Source: Pseudomonas hydrolytica (GTDB lineage Bacteria > Pseudomonadota > Gammaproteobacteria > Pseudomonadales > Pseudomonadaceae). From it: a stretch of 64,000 nt of DNA. Under the pieces are notes generated by a model. It was not told the DNA's origin and ran no database searches. It saw only the letters and a list, made by a program, of their open reading frames with translations. Positions 6,674-16,573 of the stretch are shown here, one piece after another (the stretch's first letter is position 1; every line of letters begins with the position of its first letter). Where the stretch lies: the NCBI RefSeq assembly GCF_021495345.1, contig NZ_CP099397.1, positions 4,154,001 to 4,218,000 on the forward strand. Direction: 5' to 3'. A program made the position numbers and the translations under genes.

Positions 6674-9600
6674 ATGGCTACCACCACCCTCGGCGTAAAA
6701 CTCGACGATGCCACCCGCGAGCGCCTGAAGAAGGCCGCTGCGCAGATCGACCGTACGCCGCACTGGATGATCAAGCAGGCGATCTTCAATTATCTGGAGC
6801 AGGTCGAGAGCGGCCTGACGCCCGCCGAGCATGCCGGCCTGGCCGCTGCCGCCGGTGAGGAAGCCCTGGAGTCGCTGACCGAGCAGGGTCTGCAGGTGTT
6901 CCTCGACTTCGCCGAGAGCATCCTCCCGCAGTCGGTACTGCGCGCCGCCATCACCAGCGCCTACCGTCGCCCGGAAACCGAAGTGGTGCCGATGCTGCTG
7001 GAGCAGGCGCGCCTGAACCCGCAGCAGGCCGAGGCCTCGCAGAAGCTGGCCCTGGGCATCGCCGAGAAGCTGCGCAACCAGAAGAACGCCAGCGGCCGTC
7101 AGGGCCTGGTGCAGGGCCTGCTGCAGGAGTTCTCGCTGTCGTCGCAGGAAGGCGTGGCGCTGATGTGCCTGGCCGAAGCCCTGCTGCGCATCCCCGACAA
7201 GGCCACCCGCGACGCGCTGATCCGCGACAAGATCGCCAACGGCAACTGGAGCCAGCACCTCGGCCAGAGCCCGTCGATGTTCGTCAACGCGGCGAGCTGG
7301 GGCCTGCTGATCACCGGCAAGCTGGTGTCCACCCACAACGAGGCCGGCATGACCTCGGCGCTCAACCGCATCATCGGCAAGAGCGGCGAGCCGGTGATCC
7401 GCAAGGGCGTGGACATGGCCATGCGCCTGATGGGCGAGCAGTTCGTCACCGGCGAGACCATCGCCGAAGCCCTGGCCAATGCCGCCAACCTGGAAGCCAA
7501 GGGCTTCCGCTACTCCTATGACATGCTCGGTGAAGCCGCGCTGACCGAGGAAGATGCCAAGCGCTACCTGGCCTCCTACGAGCAGGCCATCCACGCCATC
7601 GGCAAGGCCTCGCACGGTCGTGGCATCTACGAAGGCCCGGGCATCTCGATCAAGCTCTCCGCCCTGCACCCGCGCTACAGCCGCGCCCAGTACGAGCGAG
7701 TGATGGACGAGCTGTACCCGACCCTGCTGGGCCTGACCCAGCTGGCCAAGCAGTACGACATCGGCATCAACGTCGACGCCGAGGAAGCCGACCGCCTGGA
7801 GCTGTCGCTGGATCTGCTCGAGCGCCTGTGCTTCGAGCCCTCCCTGGCCGGCTGGAACGGCATCGGTTTCGTCATCCAGGCCTACCAGAAGCGCTGCCCG
7901 TACGTGATCGACTACGTCATCGACCTGGCCAAGCGCAGCCGTCATCGCCTGATGATCCGCCTGGTCAAGGGCGCCTACTGGGACAGCGAGATCAAGCTGG
8001 CTCAGGTGAACGGCCTGGAAGGCTACCCGGTGTACACCCGCAAGCCGTACACCGACGTGTCCTACATCGCCTGCGCACGCAAGCTCCTGGCCGCGCCGGA
8101 AGCCATCTACCCGCAGTTCGCCACCCACAACGCCCATTCGCTGTCGGCCATCTACCACCTGGCCGGGCAGAACTACTACCCGGGCCAGTACGAGTTCCAG
8201 TGCCTGCACGGCATGGGCGAGCCGCTGTACGAGCAGGTGGTGGGCAAGGTCGCCGACGGCAAGCTGAACCGTCCGTGCCGCATCTACGCGCCGGTGGGCA
8301 GCCACGAAACCCTGCTGGCCTACCTGGTACGCCGCCTGCTGGAAAACGGCGCCAACACCAGCTTCGTCAACCGCATCGCCGACCACAGCATCTCGCTCAA
8401 GGATCTGGTCCTCGACCCGGTGCAGCAGGTCGAGCAGATGGCCGCGCAGGAAGGCGCCGTCGGTCTGCCGCACCCGCGCATCGCGCTGCCGCGCGACCTG
8501 TACGGCAAGGATCGAGTCAATTCTTCGGGCCTGGATCTGGCCAACGAACACCGCCTCGGCTCGCTGTCCTCGGCGCTGCTGTCCACCGTCAACCACAGCT
8601 ACCTGGCCGAGCCGATGCTCGGTTGCGATGGCGCCAACCCGGGCGAGCCGGAGCCGGTGCGCAACCCGGCCGACCATCGCGACCTGGTCGGCCACGTGCG
8701 CGAAGCCAGCGTTGCCGATGTCGACAGCGCCCTGCTCTGCGCCCTGGCCAGCGGGCAGATCTGGCAGTCCACCCTACCGGCCGAGCGCGCCGCCGTACTG
8801 GAGCGCGCCGCCGACCTGATGGAAGCCGAGCTGCAGCAGCTGATGGGCCTCTTGGTGCGCGAGTCCGGCAAGACCTTCGCCAACGCCATCGCCGAAGTGC
8901 GCGAGGCGGTGGACTTCCTGCGCTATTACGCGATCCAGGCTCGCAGCTTCGGCAACGACAGCCACCGCCCGCTGGGCCCGGTGGTGTGCATCAGCCCGTG
9001 GAACTTCCCACTGGCGATCTTCACCGGCCAGGTCTGCGCCGCGCTGGCCGCCGGCAACACCGTGCTGGCCAAGCCGGCCGAGCAGACCCCGCTGATCGCC
9101 GCCCAGGCCGTGCGCATCCTGCGCGAGGCCGGCGTGCCGGCCGGCGCCGTGCAGCTGCTGCCGGGCCGTGGCGAAACCGTCGGCGCGCGCCTGGTGGGTG
9201 ACGAGCGCGTGCGCGGGGTGATGTTCACCGGCTCCACCGAAGTGGCCGGCATCCTGGCGCGCAACATCGCCGGTCGTCTGGATGCTCAGGGCCGCACCAT
9301 CCCGCTGATCGCCGAGACCGGCGGACTCAACGCCATGATCGTCGACTCCTCGGCGCTGACCGAGCAGGTGGTGATGGACGTGGTCGCCTCTGCCTTCGAC
9401 AGCGCCGGCCAGCGCTGCTCGGCCCTGCGCGTGCTGTGCGTGCAGGACGACGTGGCCGATCGCGTGCTGACCATGCTCAAGGGCGCCATGGCCGAATACA
9501 GCCTCGGCAACCCGGAGCGCCTGAACACCGACATCGGCCCGGTGATCGACGCCGAGGCCAAGGCCGGCATCGAAACCCACATCGCCAAGCTGCGCGAAAA

Positions 9601-10609
9601 AGGCCGCAAGATCACCCAACTGGCGCGCGTCAACGGCGAGGAGATCAAACGCGGTACCTTCGTCGTGCCGACCTTGATCGAGCTGGACAGCTTCGACGAG
9701 ATGAAGCGCGAGATCTTCGGTCCGGTACTGCACGTGGTGCGCTACGCCCGTGCCGATCTGGGCAAGCTGCTGCAGCAGATCAACGACAGCGGCTACGGCC
9801 TGACCCTCGGCGTGCACACCCGCATCGACGAAACCATCGCCCAGGTGGTCGGCACCGCCAAGGTCGGCAACCTGTACGTCAACCGCAACATGGTCGGCGC
9901 CGTGGTCGGCGTGCAGCCGTTTGGTGGTGAAGGTCTGTCCGGCACCGGCCCGAAAGCCGGTGGCCCGCTGTACCTCTACCGTCTGCTGTCGACCCGCCCG
10001 CAGGAAGCCGTCGCCCAGTACCTGCAACAGGCCGAGGTGCAAGCCCTGCCGGTGCCGAGCGAGCTGGACAAGGTGCGCAGTGCCTTCGCCGACTGGGCGA
10101 GCAAGCAGGAGCCAGGCATCGCCGCGCTGTTCGAGCAGTACCGCACGCTGTCGCAGAGCTACAGCAGCCACACCCTGACCGGCCCGACCGGCGAGCGCAA
10201 CAGCTACAGCCTGCTGCCGCGCGAGCGCGTGCTCAACCTGGCCGACGAGCGCAGCGACCTGCTGGCCCAACTGGCCGCCACCCTGGCGGTGGGCAGCAAG
10301 GCGATCTGGCTGGAGAGCCAGCGCGCACTGCATGCCGAACTGCCGAAAGAGGTGCAGAAGCACATCCAGCTGGTGGCCGACTGGAACAGCATCGACGTGG
10401 AGCTGGACGCCATCCTGCACCACGGCGATTCCGACCAGCTGCGCGCGGTCAGCGAGCAGGCGGCGCAGCGCAAGGGCGCCATCGTCGGCGTGCACGGGCT
10501 GAACAAGGGCGAAACCGACATCCCGCTGGAGCGCCTGCTGATCGAACACGCCCTGAGCGTCAACACCGCAGCCGCCGGCGGTAACGCCAGTCTGATGACC
10601 ATCGGCTGA
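6674..10609 (+). CDS. putA: Trifunctional proline dehydrogenase / P5C dehydrogenase / repressor PutA
   Basis: The product is 1311 aa, typical of trifunctional PutA. Residues 3-45 (TTTLGVKLDDATRERLKKAA) are the ribbon-helix-helix DNA-binding domain. An arm and the FAD-binding proline dehydrogenase barrel follow to about 560 (ISIKLSALHPRYS, RLVKGAYWDSEIK, FQCLHGMGEPLYEQ). The glutamate-semialdehyde dehydrogenase domain has catalytic Glu881 (IAETGG) and Cys915 (AGQRCSALR), and the C-terminal aldehyde-dehydrogenase-like domain runs to the end. It oxidises proline to glutamate at the membrane and acts as its own repressor in the cytoplasm. GTTGCA operators lie upstream. No putP permease is adjacent. 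Confidence 0.97.
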   Translation: MATTTLGVKLDDATRERLKKAAAQIDRTPHWMIKQAIFNYLEQVESGLTPAEHAGLAAAAGEEALESLTEQGLQVFLDFAESILPQSVLRAAITSAYRRPETEVVPMLLEQARLNPQQAEASQKLALGIAEKLRNQKNASGRQGLVQGLLQEFSLSSQEGVALMCLAEALLRIPDKATRDALIRDKIANGNWSQHLGQSPSMFVNAASWGLLITGKLVSTHNEAGMTSALNRIIGKSGEPVIRKGVDMAMRLMGEQFVTGETIAEALANAANLEAKGFRYSYDMLGEAALTEEDAKRYLASYEQAIHAIGKASHGRGIYEGPGISIKLSALHPRYSRAQYERVMDELYPTLLGLTQLAKQYDIGINVDAEEADRLELSLDLLERLCFEPSLAGWNGIGFVIQAYQKRCPYVIDYVIDLAKRSRHRLMIRLVKGAYWDSEIKLAQVNGLEGYPVYTRKPYTDVSYIACARKLLAAPEAIYPQFATHNAHSLSAIYHLAGQNYYPGQYEFQCLHGMGEPLYEQVVGKVADGKLNRPCRIYAPVGSHETLLAYLVRRLLENGANTSFVNRIADHSISLKDLVLDPVQQVEQMAAQEGAVGLPHPRIALPRDLYGKDRVNSSGLDLANEHRLGSLSSALLSTVNHSYLAEPMLGCDGANPGEPEPVRNPADHRDLVGHVREASVADVDSALLCALASGQIWQSTLPAERAAVLERAADLMEAELQQLMGLLVRESGKTFANAIAEVREAVDFLRYYAIQARSFGNDSHRPLGPVVCISPWNFPLAIFTGQVCAALAAGNTVLAKPAEQTPLIAAQAVRILREAGVPAGAVQLLPGRGETVGARLVGDERVRGVMFTGSTEVAGILARNIAGRLDAQGRTIPLIAETGGLNAMIVDSSALTEQVVMDVVASAFDSAGQRCSALRVLCVQDDVADRVLTMLKGAMAEYSLGNPERLNTDIGPVIDAEAKAGIETHIAKLREKGRKITQLARVNGEEIKRGTFVVPTLIELDSFDEMKREIFGPVLHVVRYARADLGKLLQQINDSGYGLTLGVHTRIDETIAQVVGTAKVGNLYVNRNMVGAVVGVQPFGGEGLSGTGPKAGGPLYLYRLLSTRPQEAVAQYLQQAEVQALPVPSELDKVRSAFADWASKQEPGIAALFEQYRTLSQSYSSHTLTGPTGERNSYSLLPRERVLNLADERSDLLAQLAATLAVGSKAIWLESQRALHAELPKEVQKHIQLVADWNSIDVELDAILHHGDSDQLRAVSEQAAQRKGAIVGVHGLNKGETDIPLERLLIEHALSVNTAAAGGNASLMTIG

Positions 10610-10616
10610 GACTTTC

Positions 10617-10669
10617 GACCGTCACAGGTCGGAAACGCCGTGGAAAGCTGGCTGAAAGCTTTCCACGGC
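10617..10669 (+). terminator. Two hairpins downstream of putA (probable terminator/3' stabiliser)
   Basis: CGACC-GTCACA-GGTCG (10617-10632) is followed by a perfect 12-bp stem, GCCGTGGAAAGC (10637) with GCTTTCCACGGC (ending 10669). No T-run follows, so this is either a rho-assisted end or an mRNA-stabilising structure. The remaining 10670-10985 shows no convincing gene; short frames there have no family signature or ribosome site. Confidence 0.5.
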
Positions 10670-10988
10670 ATGCTGCACCCACACGGCGCGACTGCCTGCA
10701 GGGGCTACCCGCCCGGCGCCGTGTTTCCATCTCCCGGCCTCATGGCCTGCGTCAGCCTACCCGGCAGACGCTCCGAGCGGGGTCAACCGCCCCGCTTGGC
10801 CCTCCTCCCCCGCCCTTCGAAATTTTCGCTTCGCTTTCCTTGCAGAGCAGCGGAACGCTGACTAGCGTTTCAACACTCCGGTGCTTCTGAAAGGCCCGGC
10901 ATAGAGCCGCTCCCTGGCTTCTCGGGTGCGCCTGATTGATTGCAAATTGCCAGTAGGAATGTGCGTTTGCGCAACAATTAGCAGCCTA

Positions 10989-11002
10989 TTGATGTAGGTC
11001 AT
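10989..11002 (+). promoter_or_regulatory. ANR/FNR-like box in arcD promoter
   Basis: TTGAT-GTAG-GTCAT matches the ANR/FNR consensus TTGAT-N4-RTCAA with one mismatch in the right half-site. With the box centred near -41.5, a start near 11037 and a -10 around TCAATA (11026-11031) would be expected. ANR control of arcDABC is established in P. aeruginosa, which fits the oxygen-limited use of arginine. Confidence 0.6.
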
Positions 11003-11064
11003 GACTGCTGCCGCTCCAAACGCGCTCAATACCATCGTCACTTCCCGACATGGAGGTAATTGAG

Positions 11065-12492
11065 ATGTCCGACTCGTCACAAAAACTGCGCCTGGCTGCA
11101 CTGGTCGCCCTGGTCGTCGGCTCCATGGTCGGCGGCGGTATCTTCTCCCTGCCGCAGAACATCGCCGCCAGCGCCAGCGCCGGCGCCACGCTGATCGGCT
11201 GGTTGATCACCGGGGTGGGCATGCTGACCCTGGCCTTCGTGTTCCAGACCCTGGCCAACCGCAAGCCCGAACTCGACGGCGGGGTCTACGCCTACGCCAA
11301 GGCCGGCTTCGGCGACTACATGGGTTTCTCCTCGGCCTGGGGCTACTGGATCAGCGCCTGGATCGGCAACGTCAGCTACATGGTGCTGCTGTTCTCCACC
11401 CTGGGTTACTTCTTCCCCGTGTTCGGCGAGGGCAACACCCTGCCGGCGGTGATCTGCGCCTCGGTGCTGCTCTGGCTGCTGCACTTTCTGGTGCTGCGCG
11501 GAATCAAGGAGGCGGCCTTTATCAACACGGTGACCACGGTGGCGAAGATGCTGCCGCTGGCACTGTTCATCGTGATCGCCGCCATCGCCTTCAAGCTGGA
11601 CGTGTTCACCTCGGACTTCTGGGGCCGCGGCAACCCCGAGCTGGGCAGCGTGATGGATCAGGTGCGCAATATGATGCTGGTCACCGTCTGGGTGTTCATC
11701 GGCATTGAGGGTGCGAGCATCTTCTCTGCCCGCGCCGAGAAACGCAGCGACGTCGGCAAGGCCACGGTGATCGGTTTCGTCGGCGTGCTCCTGCTGCTGG
11801 TGCTGGTCAACGTGCTGAGCCAGGGCATCATGGCCCAGGCCGAGCTGGCCGGGCTGAAGAACCCGTCGATGGCCGGGGTGCTGGAACAGGTGGTCGGCCC
11901 CTGGGGCGCGCAACTGATCGCCATCGGCCTGATCGTCTCGCTGGCCGGGGCCCTGCTGTCCTGGACCCTGCTGTGCGCCGAGATCCTCTTCGCCAGCGCC
12001 CGCGACCACACCATGCCGGAGTTCCTGCGCAAGGAGAACGCCAATCAGGTGCCGGCCAATGCACTGTGGCTGTCCAACGGGCTGATCCAGCTGTTTCTGA
12101 TCATCACCCTGTTCAACGCCTCCACCTACCTGAGCCTGCTGTACCTGGCCACCTCGATGATCCTGGTGCCCTACTTCTGGTCCAGCGCCTATGCGCTGCT
12201 GCTGGCGGTGCGCGGCGAGACCTATGAGAGCGCCGCCAGCGAACGCAGCAAGGATCTGCTGATCGCCCTGGTTTCCACCCTCTATGCCATCTGGCTGGTT
12301 TACGCCGCTGGCATCCAGTACCTGCTGCTGTCCGCTCTGCTCTACGCCCCCGGCGCGATCCTGTTCGCCAAGGCCAAGCGCGAGCTGGGCCAGCCCATCT
12401 TCACCGGCGTCGAAAAGCTCATTTTCCTCGCCGTGCTGATAGGTGCCGCCATTGCCGCCTACGGGCTGTATGACGGTTTCCTGACTCTCTAG
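11065..12492 (+). CDS. arcD: Arginine/ornithine antiporter ArcD
   Basis: The product is 475 aa from the ATG at 11065 ([20 protein letters not shown]), preceded by GGAGG 9-13 bases upstream; the ATG at 11050 overlaps that site. It is an APC-superfamily transporter with about 12-13 membrane helices. The N-terminal [14 protein letters not shown] motif (about residues 20-33) is conserved in this family. It exchanges external arginine for internal ornithine, costing no energy, and is the first gene of arcDABC. arcA follows 16 bases downstream. The operon is presumably driven by ANR and arginine. Confidence 0.95.
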   Translation: MSDSSQKLRLAALVALVVGSMVGGGIFSLPQNIAASASAGATLIGWLITGVGMLTLAFVFQTLANRKPELDGGVYAYAKAGFGDYMGFSSAWGYWISAWIGNVSYMVLLFSTLGYFFPVFGEGNTLPAVICASVLLWLLHFLVLRGIKEAAFINTVTTVAKMLPLALFIVIAAIAFKLDVFTSDFWGRGNPELGSVMDQVRNMMLVTVWVFIGIEGASIFSARAEKRSDVGKATVIGFVGVLLLLVLVNVLSQGIMAQAELAGLKNPSMAGVLEQVVGPWGAQLIAIGLIVSLAGALLSWTLLCAEILFASARDHTMPEFLRKENANQVPANALWLSNGLIQLFLIITLFNASTYLSLLYLATSMILVPYFWSSAYALLLAVRGETYESAASERSKDLLIALVSTLYAIWLVYAAGIQYLLLSALLYAPGAILFAKAKRELGQPIFTGVEKLIFLAVLIGAAIAAYGLYDGFLTL

Positions 12493-12508
12493 CGAGAAGG
12501 AGTTCGAC

Positions 12509-13759
12509 ATGTCCAAGAAAGCCCTAGGCGTTCATTCCGAAGCCGGCAAACTGCACAAGGTGATGGTCTGTTCGCCAGGCCTGGCTCACCTGCGCCTGAC
12601 CCCGAACAACTGCGACGAACTGCTGTTCGACGACGTGATCTGGGTGTCCCAGGCCAAGCGCGACCATTTCGACTTCATGACCAAGATGCGCGAGCGCGGT
12701 ATCGAGGTGGTGGAGATGCACAACCTGCTGGAAGAGACCGTGCGCGACCCGCAAGCGCTGAAGTGGATTCTCGACCGCAAGATCACCCCCAACAGCGTGG
12801 GACTCGGCCTGCAGGGCGAGGTGCGCTCCTTCATCGAGGGCCTGGAGCCACGACGTATCGCCGAATTCCTGATCGGCGGCGTGTCCGGTGCCGACCTGGC
12901 CAAACACAAGGATTCCGAGGCGGCGAAGATGTTCAATGCCTACCTGGGTGAATCCAGCTTCATCTTCCCGCCGCTGCCCAACACCCAGTTCACCCGTGAC
13001 ACCACCTGCTGGATCTACGGCGGCGTCACCCTCAACCCGATGTACTGGCCGGCGCGCCGTCAGGAGACCCTGCTCACCTCGGCCATCTACAAGTTCCACC
13101 CGGACTTCGCCGGCGAGCAGTTCGAAATCTGGTACGGCGACCCGGACCAGGACCATGGCGCAGCGACGCTGGAAGGCGGCGACGTGATGCCCATCGGCAA
13201 CGGCACCGTGCTGATCGGCATGGGCGAGCGCACCTCGCACCAGGCCATCGGCCAGGTGGCGCGCGCCCTGTTCGCCAAGGGCGCGGCGCAGCGGGTGGTG
13301 GTGGCCGGGCTGGGCAAATCGCGCGCGGCGATGCACCTGGACACCGTGTTCAGCTTCTGCGACCGCGACCTGGTCACCATCTTCCCCGAAGTGGCCAACT
13401 CCATCGTGCCCTTCAGCCTGCGCCCGGACGAGAGCCGTCCCGGCGGCATCGACGTGCGCCGTGAGGACAAGTCCTTCCTCGACGTGGTCGCCGAATCGCT
13501 CAACCTGCCGAAGCTGCGCGTGGTGGAAACCGGCGGCGATGCCTACGAGGCCGAACGCGAGCAATGGGACGACGGCAACAACGTGGTCTGCCTGGAGCCG
13601 GGCGTGGTGGTCGGTTACGACCGCAACACCTACACCAATACGCTGCTGCGCAAGGCCGGTGTGGAAGTCATCACCATCAGCGCCAGCGAACTGGGCCGTG
13701 GCCGTGGCGGCGGCCACTGCATGACCTGCCCGATCATCCGCGACCCGATCGATTACTGA
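12509..13759 (+). CDS. arcA: Arginine deiminase
   Basis: The product is 416 aa (P. aeruginosa ADI is 418). It hydrolyses arginine to citrulline and ammonia, the first step of the cytoplasmic ADI pathway. The guanidino-modifying signatures are present: [24 protein letters not shown], and the nucleophile Cys404 in [10 protein letters not shown] near the C-terminus. The ribosome site GAGAAGGAG precedes ATG. It is the second gene of arcDABC, and the hairpin at 13770-13792 after it probably stabilises an arcDA message. Confidence 0.97.
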   Translation: MSKKALGVHSEAGKLHKVMVCSPGLAHLRLTPNNCDELLFDDVIWVSQAKRDHFDFMTKMRERGIEVVEMHNLLEETVRDPQALKWILDRKITPNSVGLGLQGEVRSFIEGLEPRRIAEFLIGGVSGADLAKHKDSEAAKMFNAYLGESSFIFPPLPNTQFTRDTTCWIYGGVTLNPMYWPARRQETLLTSAIYKFHPDFAGEQFEIWYGDPDQDHGAATLEGGDVMPIGNGTVLIGMGERTSHQAIGQVARALFAKGAAQRVVVAGLGKSRAAMHLDTVFSFCDRDLVTIFPEVANSIVPFSLRPDESRPGGIDVRREDKSFLDVVAESLNLPKLRVVETGGDAYEAEREQWDDGNNVVCLEPGVVVGYDRNTYTNTLLRKAGVEVITISASELGRGRGGGHCMTCPIIRDPIDY

Positions 13760-13769
13760 ACAAGCCAGC

Positions 13770-13792
13770 CCCGGCGGTGATCCGCCGCCGGG
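13770..13792 (+). other. Intercistronic hairpin arcA-arcB
   Basis: CCCGGCGG-TGATCCG-CCGCCGGG forms an 8-bp GC-only stem between arcA and arcB, with no strong T-run. It fits the known processed, differentially abundant arc transcripts of P. aeruginosa, where arcA-containing RNA accumulates. Processing at this site is inference. Confidence 0.5.
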
Positions 13793-13825
13793 CCCGTTTC
13801 AAGCTGCCCACAAGGAGAGAGAACC

Positions 13826-14836
13826 ATGGCTTTCAACATGCACAACCGTAACCTGCTCAGCCTGATGCACCACAGCACCCGTGAGCTGCGTTACCTGCTC
13901 GACCTCTCGCGCGACCTCAAGCGCGCCAAGTACACCGGCACCGAGCAGCAGCACCTCAAGCGCAAGAACATCGCGCTGATCTTCGAGAAGACCTCCACCC
14001 GCACCCGCTGCGCCTTCGAGGTCGCCGCCTATGACCAGGGCGCCAACGTCACCTACATCGACCCGGGCTCCTCGCAGATCGGCCACAAGGAATCGATGAA
14101 GGACACCGCCCGCGTGCTCGGACGCATGTACGACGCCATCGAATACCGCGGCTTCAAGCAGGAGATCGTCGAGGAACTGGCCACCTACGCCGGCGTGCCG
14201 GTGTTCAACGGCCTGACCGACGAATACCACCCGACGCAGATGCTCGCCGACGTGCTGACCATGCGCGAGCACAGCGACAAGCCGCTGCACGAGATCAGCT
14301 ACGCCTACCTGGGCGACGCGCGCAACAACATGGGCAACTCGCTGCTGCTGATCGGTGCCAAGCTCGGCATGGACGTGCGCATCGCCGCGCCCAAGGCACT
14401 GTGGCCGAGCGACGAGCATGTCGCCGCCTGCAAGAAGTTCGCCGAGGAAAGCGGTGCGCGCATCACCCTCACCGAGGACGCCAAGGAAGCGGTCAAGGGC
14501 GTCGACTTCGTCCACACCGACGTCTGGGTATCCATGGGCGAGCCGGTGGAGGCCTGGGGTGAGCGCATCAAGGAGCTGCTGCCCTATCAGGTCAACATGG
14601 ACATCATGAAGGCCACCGGCAACCCGCGAGCCAAGTTCATGCACTGCCTGCCGGCCTTCCACAACAGCGAGACCAAGGTCGGCAAGCAGATCGCCGAACA
14701 GTATCCGCACCTGAAGAACGGTATCGAGGTCACCGAGGACGTGTTCGAGTCGCCCTACAACATCGCCTTCGAGCAGGCGGAAAACCGCATGCACACGATC
14801 AAGGCGATCCTCGTCTCGACCCTGGCGGATATCTAG
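13826..14836 (+). CDS. arcB: Catabolic ornithine carbamoyltransferase
   Basis: The product is 336 aa. It phosphorolyses citrulline to ornithine and carbamoyl phosphate in the ADI pathway. The carbamoyl-phosphate loop STRTR is at residues 57-61, HPTQ is at about 133-136, and the ornithine/Cys motif HCLPAFHN is near residue 272. Length and the [14 protein letters not shown] start are those of the dodecameric catabolic enzyme rather than shorter anabolic ArgF. AAGGAGAGA provides the ribosome site. The gap to arcC (146 bases) is unusually long and filled with repeats. Confidence 0.95.
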   Translation: MAFNMHNRNLLSLMHHSTRELRYLLDLSRDLKRAKYTGTEQQHLKRKNIALIFEKTSTRTRCAFEVAAYDQGANVTYIDPGSSQIGHKESMKDTARVLGRMYDAIEYRGFKQEIVEELATYAGVPVFNGLTDEYHPTQMLADVLTMREHSDKPLHEISYAYLGDARNNMGNSLLLIGAKLGMDVRIAAPKALWPSDEHVAACKKFAEESGARITLTEDAKEAVKGVDFVHTDVWVSMGEPVEAWGERIKELLPYQVNMDIMKATGNPRAKFMHCLPAFHNSETKVGKQIAEQYPHLKNGIEVTEDVFESPYNIAFEQAENRMHTIKAILVSTLADI

Positions 14837-14842
14837 GTTCAC

Positions 14843-14970
14843 GTAGCCCGGATGTCATCCGGGGATGGGCTTGTCTCCCCTCTCCCATTCATGGGAGAGG
14901 GGCTGGGGGGAGAGGGTCTGGCCGGCGACGCCAGCCCCAGACCACAGCCCCCGGATTCAATCCGAGCGAC
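14843..14970. repeat. REP-like repeats inserted between arcB and arcC
   Basis: Three pieces are present. CCCGGATGTCATCCGGG is a perfect palindrome (14847-14863). CTCCCCTCTCCC-ATTCAT-GGGAGAGGGG (14875-14902) is followed by CTGGGGGGAGAGGGT. CCCGGATTCAATCCGAG follows near 14951. The same families occur at 58263-58487 and 63508-63600. They lie within an operon, so they form RNA structures inside the arc message. Confidence 0.75.
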
Positions 14971-14982
14971 AAGGAGAACACC

Positions 14983-15909
14983 ATGCGACTCGTCATTGCC
15001 CTGGGCGGCAACGCCCTGTTACGCCGCGGCGAAGCCATGACCGCGGAAAATCAACGAGAGAACGTGCGCATCGCCTGCGAGCAGATCGCCAAGGTGGCGC
15101 CCGGCAACGAACTGGTGATTGCCCACGGCAACGGCCCGCAGGTCGGCCTGCTGGCCCTGCAGGGCAACGCCTATGACGCGGCCAACCCCTACCCACTGGA
15201 CGTGCTCGGTGCCGAGACCGAAGGCATGATCGGCTACATGATCGAACAGGAGCTGGGCAACCTGCTGCCGTTCGAAGTGCCGTTCGCCACCATCCTCACC
15301 CAGGTCGAAGTGGACAGCGGCGACCCGGCGTTCAAGAAACCGACCAAACCCATCGGCCCGGTCTATGCCAAGGAGGAAGCCGAGCGCCTGGCCGCCGAGA
15401 AGGGCTGGAACATCGCTCCGGACGGCGACAAGTTCCGCCGTGTGGTGGCCAGCCCCAGGCCGCAGCGCATCTTCGAGATCCGCCCGATCAAGTGGCTGCT
15501 GGAGAAGGGCAGCGTGGTGATCTGCGCCGGTGGCGGCGGTATACCCACCATGTACGACGGCAAGAAGCTGCGCGGCGTCGAAGCGGTGATCGACAAGGAC
15601 CTGTGCTCGGCGCTGCTGGCCGAACAGCTCAACGCCGACCTGCTGGTAATCGCCACCGATGTGGATGCCGCCTATGTCGAGTGGGGCAAGCCCGGGCAGA
15701 AATCCATCGCCGCCGCCCACCCGGACGAGATGGACAAGCTCGGCTTCGCCGCCGGCTCCATGGGACCGAAGGTACAGGCCGCCTGCGAGTTCGCGCGCAA
15801 TACCGGCAGCACCGCGGTGATCGGCTCGCTGGAGAACATCGAGGCCATCGTGCAAGGCAGCTCCGGTACCCGCATCGGTCTGGACACCGAGGGCATTATT
15901 TACCGCTGA
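14983..15909 (+). CDS. arcC: Carbamate kinase
   Basis: The product is 308 aa. It makes ATP from carbamoyl phosphate and ADP, the energy-yielding last step of the ADI pathway. The N-terminal [11 protein letters not shown] (about residues 6-16) and [13 protein letters not shown] are amino-acid-kinase/carbamate-kinase signatures; [11 protein letters not shown] and [11 protein letters not shown] complete the fold. AAGGAG lies 7-12 bases before ATG. It closes arcDABC and is followed by a GC-rich hairpin terminator at 15915. Confidence 0.96.
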   Translation: MRLVIALGGNALLRRGEAMTAENQRENVRIACEQIAKVAPGNELVIAHGNGPQVGLLALQGNAYDAANPYPLDVLGAETEGMIGYMIEQELGNLLPFEVPFATILTQVEVDSGDPAFKKPTKPIGPVYAKEEAERLAAEKGWNIAPDGDKFRRVVASPRPQRIFEIRPIKWLLEKGSVVICAGGGGIPTMYDGKKLRGVEAVIDKDLCSALLAEQLNADLLVIATDVDAAYVEWGKPGQKSIAAAHPDEMDKLGFAAGSMGPKVQAACEFARNTGSTAVIGSLENIEAIVQGSSGTRIGLDTEGIIYR

Positions 15910-15914
15910 TCAGG

Positions 15915-15940
15915 GGCGGGGCCGCGGCCCCGCCGTTTTC
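15915..15940 (+). terminator. Terminator of the arc operon
   Basis: A perfect 20-bp palindrome, GGCGGGGCCG/CGGCCCCGCC (15915-15934), is followed by GTTTTC. The T-run is short but the stem is very stable. Confidence 0.65.
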
Positions 15941-15957
15941 TCGCAGGAGCACCGACG

Positions 15958-16323
15958 ATGTTCACCCCAGGCCATCTGCATCGCGACAACCTCGACCGCC
16001 CGGAGGGCCTGCGCCTGGCGCCGCCCTTCTCCGTCGACTTCTACTACGAGATTCGCCAGGACCCGGTCCAGGGCCCCATGCTGCACATGCGTCTGGTCGG
16101 CGAGGTGAGCGGTCGGCATTTCGACGAGGAGTTCGAGCTGCACCGCGACGTCGCCTTCAACTTCGCCAGCGTGGCCAGCCGCGTCGCCGCCCGCCATGGC
16201 CTGCCGCCCAATGCCAGCCCGGTGATGCGCGGCCACGATGAATACGACAAGGTGTTCGCCGACATTCGCAGCAAGCTGCACGCCAGACCGGGCGAGCCGG
16301 TCAATCTCGACCACGTGCTCTGA
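15958..16323 (+). CDS. DUF5064-like conserved hypothetical protein
   Basis: The product is 121 aa, with GCAGGAG upstream of the ATG. It starts MFTPGHLHRDNL and has the alternating beta pattern FSVDFYYEIRQDP ... LHMRLVGEVSGRHFDEEF, then a helical C-terminus. I recognise it as the small Pseudomonas family annotated DUF5064, often found near arc and acetyl-CoA genes. There is no signal peptide or catalytic signature. Its function is unknown, and it may be read through from the arc operon at low level. Confidence 0.7.
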   Translation: MFTPGHLHRDNLDRPEGLRLAPPFSVDFYYEIRQDPVQGPMLHMRLVGEVSGRHFDEEFELHRDVAFNFASVASRVAARHGLPPNASPVMRGHDEYDKVFADIRSKLHARPGEPVNLDHVL

Positions 16324-16394
16324 CAAGGGGTGCACCGCGCACCGATACCAAAGGCTCTGTCTGCGTTAAGTGTTGGGAGTGGGTGCAAAGGCCC

Positions 16395-16566
16395 GTAGGG
16401 TGGGCTTCAGCCCACCAGCGGTGGTTGGCGTGGGCTAGAGCGGATCGCCGCCCGGCCCACCCTGCAAGGCTCACGAGCCTTCCTTGGAACCCTAGCAACA
16501 GCTAACAGGGACATAGCCATACCAAAAGCACCGCTGGAGATGCCGGTGCGCACGGCGCACCCTACG
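16395..16566. repeat. REP-like repeats between DUF5064 and lpd3
   Basis: GTAGGGTGGGCTTCAGCCCACC-type inverted repeats run 16395-16466, ending GCCCACCCTGC. A second element, GTGCGCACGGCGCACCCTAC, ends at 16566 and is the palindrome also found at 2001-2124. They fill most of the 250-base gap between the convergent genes; nothing else is visible there. Confidence 0.75.
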
Positions 16567-16573
16567 GGTCCTC

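Noticed and set aside
6638..10549. Long antisense frames (685 and 591 aa) opposite putA
   Set aside because: Shadow frames caused by high GC codon bias; they are Val/Gln/His-rich with no domain pattern, and the sense strand is unambiguous putA.
10936..10949. TTGATTGCAAATTG as a second ANR box
   Set aside because: The right half-site does not match RTCAA; only the left half fits.
10862..11101. 79-aa minus-strand frame in the arcD promoter region
   Set aside because: No ribosome site or family signature, and it overlaps the ANR box and the arcD start.
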